Positions 1-3,907 of a DNA stretch of 13,887 nt are shown in pieces. This DNA is from Gammaproteobacteria bacterium. Lineage in GTDB: Bacteria; Pseudomonadota; Gammaproteobacteria; J044. Both the position numbers and the translations under genes were made by a program. The stretch's first letter is position 1, and every line of letters starts with the position of its first letter. Location: contig RFHG01000241.1 in assembly GCA_003696465.1 (NCBI GenBank), positions 1 through 13,887 of the forward strand. Direction: 5' to 3'. The notes beneath the pieces are model-generated. The model saw only the letters and a program-made list of their open reading frames with translations, searched no databases and was not told the origin of the DNA.

Positions 1-134
1 GGTGCGATTTCCGGGATCAGCCCGAAGGGAGGCCGGCAGGGATGCCGGCCTGTGGAGCGTAGGGCAGGAGCCCGTACGCTCCACCCCCGGAAATCGTGCA
101 CGGAGAGGGGAACCTGCGCAGCAGGCGCGTTCCC
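1..134. repeat. Nested inverted-repeat (cloverleaf-like) intergenic element
   Basis: This non-coding stretch is packed with complementary arms. An outer pair joins 2-15 to 86-101: cgatttccggg pairs with cccggaaatcg, with a 2-nt bulge before the terminal gtg/cac. It encloses two perfect hairpins. Arms 30-38 and 43-51 (aggccggca/tgccggcct) have the loop GGGA. Arms 52-61 and 75-84 (gtggagcgta/tacgctccac) contain an inner GGGC/GCCC pair. A further hairpin pairs 108-113 with 129-134 (gggaac/gttccc) around the inner pair cctgc/gcagg. Such density suggests a REP/MITE-like mobile palindromic unit or a structured RNA, rather than chance. No open frame here looks real. The family is not identified and the left edge may lie outside the window. 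Confidence 0.6.
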
Positions 135-150
135 GGCCGCGGGATCGAAG

Positions 151-205
151 GTTCGTTTCTTTTGCGCGTGCAAAAGAAATGAACTCGTGCCCGCGCAGCG
201 GGTAC
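151..205. repeat. Two tandem hairpins, right part of the palindromic element
   Basis: Arms 151-165 and 170-184 are 15 bp long with a single mismatch and the 4-nt loop GCGT. The stem core is tttcttttgc/gcaaaagaaa. Immediately after, 187-194 and 198-205 pair with one mismatch (gtgcccgc/gcgggtac) around the loop GCA. These continue the hairpin series that starts at the window edge. A T/A-rich stem followed by no T run does not look like a normal terminator. I read them as part of one repeated intergenic element. Confidence 0.55.
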
Positions 206-215
206 GAAACAGTAA

Positions 216-341
216 AAATTGGGACAGACCGTGCTGGAGTTCAAGAAGTTCTTCAACACATACTGGCTGTTCGAACGGCACGGCTATGCTACCCCAGTAC
301 AGTTCCTTGAGGCACACCGGTCTCTGGTGGAGGCGGCGTGA
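216..341 (+). pseudogene. Possible C-terminal remnant of an IS3-like (DDE integrase-type) transposase
   Basis: A frame opens after a TAA at 213-215 and runs to a TGA at 339-341. From 231 it reads a peptide containing EFKKFFNTYWLFERHGYATP, followed by a short hydrophilic tail. Many DDE integrase-type transposases end with a stretch like this: an N-x-x-W/Y region, then a Gly-Tyr-x-[TS]-P motif, about 15 residues before the stop. There is no start codon with a ribosome site and no catalytic DDE region, so it would be a dead fragment. Resemblance is by eye only. It could equally be a chance frame. Confidence 0.3.
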
Positions 342-390
342 ATTTTGTGCAAAACAGTGTCCAGAATTTTGGGGGGCCTTGCACACGGGC
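342..390. mobile_element. Possible terminal end of a degraded insertion sequence
   Basis: Directly after the putative transposase stop comes a stretch with a gaattttg-type direct repeat (around 340 and 364) and a G6 run (about 371-376). It ends near a ttgcaca that is complementary to the tgtgcaa at about 346. A transposase stop followed within tens of bases by a TGTCC...GGGGGG tract is the arrangement expected at an IS end. The opposite end and the target duplication are not visible, so this is an inference from position and composition. Confidence 0.22.
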
Positions 391-392
391 AT

Positions 393-418
393 AAAAAACC
401 CCGGCGGAGCCGGGGGGG
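393..418 (-). terminator. Intrinsic terminator of the 28-aa peptide gene
   Basis: Read on the minus strand, the stem CCCCGGC/GCCGGGG (arms 409-415 and 399-405) has a 3-nt loop and is followed directly by a run of six T (complement of A393-A398). It lies 20-45 nt past the stop codon at 439. This is a textbook Rho-independent terminator and supports real transcription of the very short gene upstream. Confidence 0.85.
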
Positions 419-438
419 AAATGGAATGCCTGCGTAGC

Positions 439-525
439 CTACAGGTGCTCCAGCAGGGCCACGAAGGCCAGGCTGAGCAGGGCTGCTGCGGATGAGAGCA
501 GCCACTTGAGGGTTTCGTGTGTCAT
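439..525 (-). CDS. 28-aa single-span membrane peptide (uncharacterised)
   Basis: A 28-codon frame begins with MTHETLKWLL, continues as an uninterrupted Ser/Ala/Leu/Val-rich hydrophobic helix of about 18 residues, and ends in EHL. This makes it a probable single-pass inner-membrane peptide. The start is chosen because GGAGG sits 8 nt upstream of the ATG at 525. A longer in-frame reading to 636 has no such site. The gene has a perfect TATAAT box about 85 nt upstream and a strong terminator just downstream, so it looks like a stand-alone expression unit. I do not recognise a family. Possible roles include a regulatory peptide of a membrane complex or a small hydrophobic toxin. Neither is supported beyond size and hydrophobicity. 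Confidence 0.65.
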   Translation of the reverse strand: MTHETLKWLLSSAAALLSLAFVALLEHL

Positions 526-607
526 GTGCGTATCCTCCATGAGGGTTGGCAGTGTCTTCGTCTTGTGTCCTGCCTGCCAGCCTCGTCCCGAACCGGCAGG
601 TGGCGCG

Positions 608-613
608 ATTATA
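608..613 (-). promoter_or_regulatory. -10 box for the 28-aa peptide gene
   Basis: The minus strand reads TATAAT here, a perfect sigma-70 -10 hexamer in the context ggcTATAATcg. The expected -35 position carries only a poor match (around gtgccc), so an activator may be needed or the site may be weaker than it looks. Transcription would start near 600, giving a leader of about 75 nt before the ATG at 525. Confidence 0.5.
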
Positions 614-746
614 GCCGTGTGCGTTCCTGAGGGCACCTATCCCAAAGAGATACACAAAACCTGACAAAAACTCACAATATCCAGAGTTGTTCGTTGTATT
701 TCAGATAGTTGCCGTTAAAGGGGAAATGAGGGAGATTCAAACCCGG

Positions 747-1691
747 CTAGCGGCAGCGCGAGATCGAACCGGTGCGGCACACTCGACCGTTGGTCCAGTA
801 GGCCTTGCTCAGGTTGGCGCGCTCGAGCCGGGCGCCGGCGAGCACCGCATCCTGCAGGCTGGCATAGGCCAGGTCTGCCCCGGAGAGATCGGCACCAGCC
901 AGATTGGCCCCGACCAGCACGGCCCCCTGCAGGCGGGCACCCTGGAGATTGGCAAAACCCAGATCGGCCCTGTTCAGTTCGGCATAGGAGAGATCGGCCC
1001 CGGACAGATTGGCGCCATGCAGATTGGCACCCTGCAGGCGGATGTTCGAGAGATTTGCCCCCTGCAGGTTGGCCCGGCTCAGATCCCGTCCTTCCATGTG
1101 GCAGAAACTCCAGTTGACGCCGGGTGCAGGAGGCGCACTGCAGTCGGGTTGTGCGCCATCGACCGCACCATAGTGTGTCCACAGCAGCCAGAAGACCAGC
1201 ACCAGCCCGAGCAGGATCAGTACCAGAATGGCGGGCAGCACCCAGGGATTCTGTTCGCGATGGATCTTGCCCCCCATCTCCTCGAGCAACTGACGCCGAT
1301 GGGCACGATGGCGCAGGGTCGATTCGGGCTCGGGCCGTCGCCTGTCCGTGCCACGGCGCTCAACACCGTCCCACTCGGCGTCGGCGGCCGCACGCGCCCG
1401 CGCGCGCTCCTGCTCCAGGCGCTTTTCGGCCAGACGCTCGTCCACGCGCATGCGCGCCAGTTCCAGGCGCATCCGGTCTTCCTCGGTGCGCACGTTCTTC
1501 ATTTCTTCCGGGAACAGCTCCGGATAGCGTGACAACGGCCCCCAGTGCTCACCATCCGGGCTCAGCTCGTCCTTCTCGTTGAGCCGGCCGAGCAGGATAT
1601 AACTCGAGACCAGGGGCTCGGGAAAGGGCCCCTTCACCACGCCATCCCGGCGGGTGTACCAGAGTCGGTGGCTGTTCTTTTCGTCTGGCAT
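747..1691 (-). CDS. Membrane-anchored GYF_2-like / pentapeptide-repeat protein
   Basis: The 314-aa product has an unusual domain order. Residues about 10-55 (WYTRRDGVVKGPF, then GRLNEKDELSPDGEHW) match the bacterial GYF_2/DUF4339 pattern, a presumed protein-interaction module. Residues 65-105 form a charged Arg/Glu-rich, probably coiled-coil segment, followed by a basic ERRGTDRRR patch. Residues 150-171 are one strong transmembrane helix. From 203 to about 296 runs a pentapeptide-repeat array of A(N/D)LxG units, which in known families folds as a right-handed quadrilateral beta-helix. Positive charges flank the N-side of the helix, so the repeat domain should face the periplasm. Four Cys (184, 197, 305, 313) bracket it and could form disulfides. 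The ATG at 1691 is preferred because it sits just before the GYF_2 domain. Its ribosome site is weak, and in-frame upstream codons would add 35 residues without domain character. The ligand or partner is unknown. Confidence 0.85.
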   Translation of the reverse strand: MPDEKNSHRLWYTRRDGVVKGPFPEPLVSSYILLGRLNEKDELSPDGEHWGPLSRYPELFPEEMKNVRTEEDRMRLELARMRVDERLAEKRLEQERARARAAADAEWDGVERRGTDRRRPEPESTLRHRAHRRQLLEEMGGKIHREQNPWVLPAILVLILLGLVLVFWLLWTHYGAVDGAQPDCSAPPAPGVNWSFCHMEGRDLSRANLQGANLSNIRLQGANLHGANLSGADLSYAELNRADLGFANLQGARLQGAVLVGANLAGADLSGADLAYASLQDAVLAGARLERANLSKAYWTNGRVCRTGSISRCR

Positions 1692-1813
1692 CGTGCAGTC
1701 CCGTGCCCGGGCACCCGCTAGGCGGGCTGCCGTGGATATGCCGGCCCCATGCCGGTTGAGATACCGTAGCGCATGCCCCGGATGGCCGCAAATCAATGCG
1801 TCGAACCCGGAAC

Positions 1814-1855
1814 TTGATCCAGCTCAATAATTCCCCGCCCTGCCTGGGGCAACAT
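1814..1855 (+). promoter_or_regulatory. FNR/ANR-like box and class II promoter
   Basis: TTGATCCAGCTCAA at 1814-1827 differs at one position from the FNR/ANR consensus TTGATNNNNATCAA. If it acts at -41.5, transcription starts near 1862 and the -10 hexamer falls on 1850-1855 (CAACAT, a 3/6 match). That is the weak -10 and absent -35 usual for FNR class II promoters. A second small palindrome, ATGAC-TCAT-GTCAT (1854-1867), overlaps the predicted start site. The box lies 66 bp upstream of the 42-aa peptide gene. No matching -10 is visible for leftward use toward the pentapeptide gene. Confidence 0.5.
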
Positions 1856-1892
1856 GACTCATGTCATTCATGCAAATCGAGAAGGAGGCACC

Positions 1893-2021
1893 ATGGAACT
1901 CTGGATGGATCTCCTGTTCGGCAATCCGATTGGCCTTCTGAGCATGATCGTCATCTTTGGTGCGATCATCATGATCACCGTGCTTTTCGTCATGTTCATG
2001 AAGAAATCGCGCGAGGACTGA
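1893..2021 (+). CDS. 42-aa DUF3149-like single-span membrane peptide
   Basis: The product begins MELWMDLLFGNPIGLLS, followed by a hydrophobic helix rich in Ile/Met/Val/Phe and the basic-acidic tail KKSRED. The pattern W-x-D-L-x-F-x-N/D-x-x-G-L-x-S before one transmembrane helix is typical of the DUF3149 peptides of beta- and gammaproteobacteria, whose function is unknown. The ATG at 1893 is chosen because GGAGG lies 5 nt upstream. An in-frame ATG at 1854 has no ribosome site and falls at the predicted transcription start. The FNR-like box upstream suggests induction under low oxygen. The basic C-terminus predicts a cytoplasmic C-end. The 101-aa gene downstream begins 72 nt later and may be co-transcribed. 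Confidence 0.8.
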   Translation: MELWMDLLFGNPIGLLSMIVIFGAIIMITVLFVMFMKKSRED

Positions 2022-2093
2022 AGGCAGGGAATCTTCCCTAAAGTCCTGCCCGCAGCTGCCGATAACCCGCACAGGTATCCGGGAGAGAGGCAG

Positions 2094-2399
2094 ATGCTGG
2101 CACAGCGCATATCGAGAAGCACACCGTCGCAGACGCCAAGGCAGGTCAGCTTTCTGGATCTGGCCTTTGGTTTTCTGCCCGCATTCCGCGACCTGCAGAG
2201 TGGGGAGACCCACCTGTGCGTGGATGCCCATGGCCGCCCCGCCCGCATGCACCTGCTGGATGGCCTGCCCCGGCACTGGGCCGAGGAATTCGATGCGGAA
2301 GGGCGCATCACCGCCCTGCATGAACACATCATGGCCGGCTTCCTGCGGCAGGGACGGTTCCACACCCTGGACGAATTGCGCCTGATGCGTGACGACTGA
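2094..2399 (+). CDS. Conserved-looking 101-aa soluble protein, function unknown
   Basis: The 101-aa product has no signal peptide or membrane helix. Its core reads SFLDLAFGFLPAFRDL, then GETHLCVDAHGRPARMHLLD, and ends with HTLDELRLMRDD. Codon use and the clean Shine-Dalgarno GAGAGG 4 nt before the ATG (with GGGAG a little further up) argue for a real gene. I do not recognise a characterised family. The alternating beta-like and helical pattern suggests a small folded domain. It lies 72 nt behind the DUF3149-like gene on the same strand. The gap holds only a small GGGAA/TTCCC hairpin, with no evident terminator, so joint transcription from the FNR-type promoter is plausible. Confidence 0.7.
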   Translation: MLAQRISRSTPSQTPRQVSFLDLAFGFLPAFRDLQSGETHLCVDAHGRPARMHLLDGLPRHWAEEFDAEGRITALHEHIMAGFLRQGRFHTLDELRLMRDD

Positions 2400-2503
2400 T
2401 CCGCTGGCGCCCCCATTCTTCATCTCTTCTGCCATGCGCCGGATGTTGCAGCCGTCTTGACCTGGCGCAATGCCGGGTGGAACATGGTCTGTCACAATAC
2501 GCC

Positions 2504-2531
2504 TTGCATCAATGCCCCGGCACGGTATGCT
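2504..2531 (+). promoter_or_regulatory. Putative sigma-70 promoter of the Lys/Pro-rich protein gene
   Basis: TTGCAT (2504-2509) and TATGCT (2526-2531) are separated by 16 bp, matching 3/6 and 4/6 consensus positions, 33 nt before the ATG at 2564. A GCCCCG/CGGGGC pair (2514-2519, 2532-2537) brackets the -10. A second candidate -35, TTGACC at 2457, has only a poor -10 at the right distance. The 164-bp gap after the 101-aa gene holds no other recognisable feature. Confidence 0.35.
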
Positions 2532-2563
2532 CGGGGCAACGCCACAACCTGAGGTATCCGATC

Positions 2564-3829
2564 ATGGCTGAAGAGGACATCGACAAGAACGCGACGGAAA
2601 ACGGGGAACCGGCCGCGGATACGGCCCCTGAGGCCGATTCCGGGAAAGCCACCGCCCCGAAGAAGAAATCGACGCGCAAGAAGGCCGCCAAAAAGACGTC
2701 AACTAAGAAGGCGGCAAAAAAGAAGACTGCAAGCAAGAAGAAATCCGCCAGCGGCAAGCAGACTGGTGAAAAGTCTGCTGCTGCGGCCACGGCCGGGGCT
2801 GCCGCTGCGACTGCCGCCACTGCCGAGGCCAGGCAGGAGAAGGAACAGGAGGCCGCGGCACGGGCCAGGCAGGAAGCCCTGCAGAAGCGCATGCAGGAGA
2901 TGGGCGTCATGCAGGGCGGCGACAGCCAGCCGCAACAGCAACGCCGCACCGAGGACCAGAGTGGTGGCCTGCTGGTCTGGGCCGCCATTGCCGCGGCGGC
3001 GGCCATCGGCCTTTACCTGGTCATGAGCGGCACGCCTTCCACTCCTTCCGAAGATGCAGCACAGGCAAGCACGGGCGCAACGGATGCGGCCGCCGAACAG
3101 GCCGGCCAAGCGGCTGGCAGCACGGCCATGCCAACGGCAACGAGTGGCAGTGAGTCCGGTACCACCTCCGCTGCCGACAGGGAAGCTGCTGTTGCCGAAA
3201 CGACTGAAACCGCCAATCCGGAGTCCACGGCTGATTCGGGGTCGGCGGCTGACGAGGCACCTTCCTTCCTGGAGCGGCTGTTCTCTTCCGATTCCGGCGA
3301 GCAAAGCGCATCCGGGGAAGCGGCTGGCGATACGGGCACCACCGAGGCTGCCGGTGTGCAACCGCCGCCCGCTCCCCCGCAGTGGGCCACTGCTCCGCCG
3401 TGGGCACCACCGCCGCGCTGGGTTCAGCAGCTGGAGCGGGAAGACCAGGCGCCCCCCGAGCCGCCGCAACCGCCCGCGATGCCCGAGGCGCCGCCCCGTC
3501 CGCCGGCCTGGGTCACGGCACCACCGTGGGCACAGCCTGATGCCGAGGCGCCTCCGCAACCGCCCATGCCACCGGCACCTCCAGCCATGCAGAATTCCCG
3601 GTCAGTCAGCGGGGGCGCCGCCGAGACCGGCCCCGGGCCTGCCCCGCAGCCACCCGAGCCACCGACACCGCCCCAATACCCGGCATACGGGCCGGTGCCT
3701 CCCTACGGCACACCTGCCTGGCGGGAGGGCTATTATCCGCCGCCTCCGCCTACACATGGCGATCCGGCCGACTGGGCCGAACCCCCGCCCTGGCGGCTGC
3801 CGCCCCCGCCGCCGTGGACCGGCTACTGA
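2564..3829 (+). CDS. Membrane protein with H1-like Lys/Ala N-terminus and Pro-rich C-terminus
   Basis: The 421-aa product is low-complexity throughout, with four blocks. Residues 1-27 are acidic. Residues 33-70 are Lys/Ala/Ser/Thr-rich in the style of histone H1 or AlgP tails (KKAAKKTSTKKAAKKK). Residues 85-112 form an Ala/Glu/Arg helix, likely coiled coil. Residues 135-154 are one transmembrane segment. Beyond it lie an S/T/A/E/G-rich linker (155-265) holding a lone amphipathic motif SFLERLF (234-240), and a Pro-rich tail (266-421) with recurring PPW(A) units and a terminal aromatic-Pro region. The positive N-side predicts a cytoplasmic N-terminus and a long extended periplasmic tail. The ATG at 2564 has GAGG 9 nt upstream. 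An upstream in-frame ATG at 2477 has no site and lies before the predicted promoter. I recognise no family. A nucleic-acid or polyanion contact inside and an envelope contact outside is inference from composition. Confidence 0.8.
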   Translation: MAEEDIDKNATENGEPAADTAPEADSGKATAPKKKSTRKKAAKKTSTKKAAKKKTASKKKSASGKQTGEKSAAAATAGAAAATAATAEARQEKEQEAAARARQEALQKRMQEMGVMQGGDSQPQQQRRTEDQSGGLLVWAAIAAAAAIGLYLVMSGTPSTPSEDAAQASTGATDAAAEQAGQAAGSTAMPTATSGSESGTTSAADREAAVAETTETANPESTADSGSAADEAPSFLERLFSSDSGEQSASGEAAGDTGTTEAAGVQPPPAPPQWATAPPWAPPPRWVQQLEREDQAPPEPPQPPAMPEAPPRPPAWVTAPPWAQPDAEAPPQPPMPPAPPAMQNSRSVSGGAAETGPGPAPQPPEPPTPPQYPAYGPVPPYGTPAWREGYYPPPPPTHGDPADWAEPPPWRLPPPPPWTGY

Positions 3830-3845
3830 TTTCGCCGGCCGTGTA

Positions 3846-3883
3846 ATGCAGAAGGGCCACCCTGCGGGGTGGCCCTTCTGCAT
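3846..3883. terminator. Perfect 17-bp inverted repeat between convergent genes
   Basis: Arms 3846-3862 (ATGCAGAAGGGCCACCC) and 3867-3883 are perfectly complementary around the tetraloop TGCG. The structure lies 16 bp after the stop of the rightward gene and 24 bp before the end of the leftward DUF1631 gene. Its position and stability fit a shared bidirectional terminator, although neither side carries a proper T run. Confidence 0.7.
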
Positions 3884-3907
3884 CGGGATGCCTTGCCCGG
3901 GCCGGGT

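Noticed and set aside
2..310. 102-codon rightward frame at the left edge, and an 80-codon frame opposite
   Set aside because: Both run through the nested hairpins, with Arg/Pro/Gly-rich translations lacking any domain or ribosome site. They are by-products of GC-rich palindromes.
687..1532. 281-codon rightward open frame with a periodic Gln-Ile-Gly pattern
   Set aside because: It is the antisense image of the pentapeptide-repeat array: A(N/D)LxG codons read backwards give the same 5-residue period. It has no ribosome site, and the minus-strand protein has clear domains.
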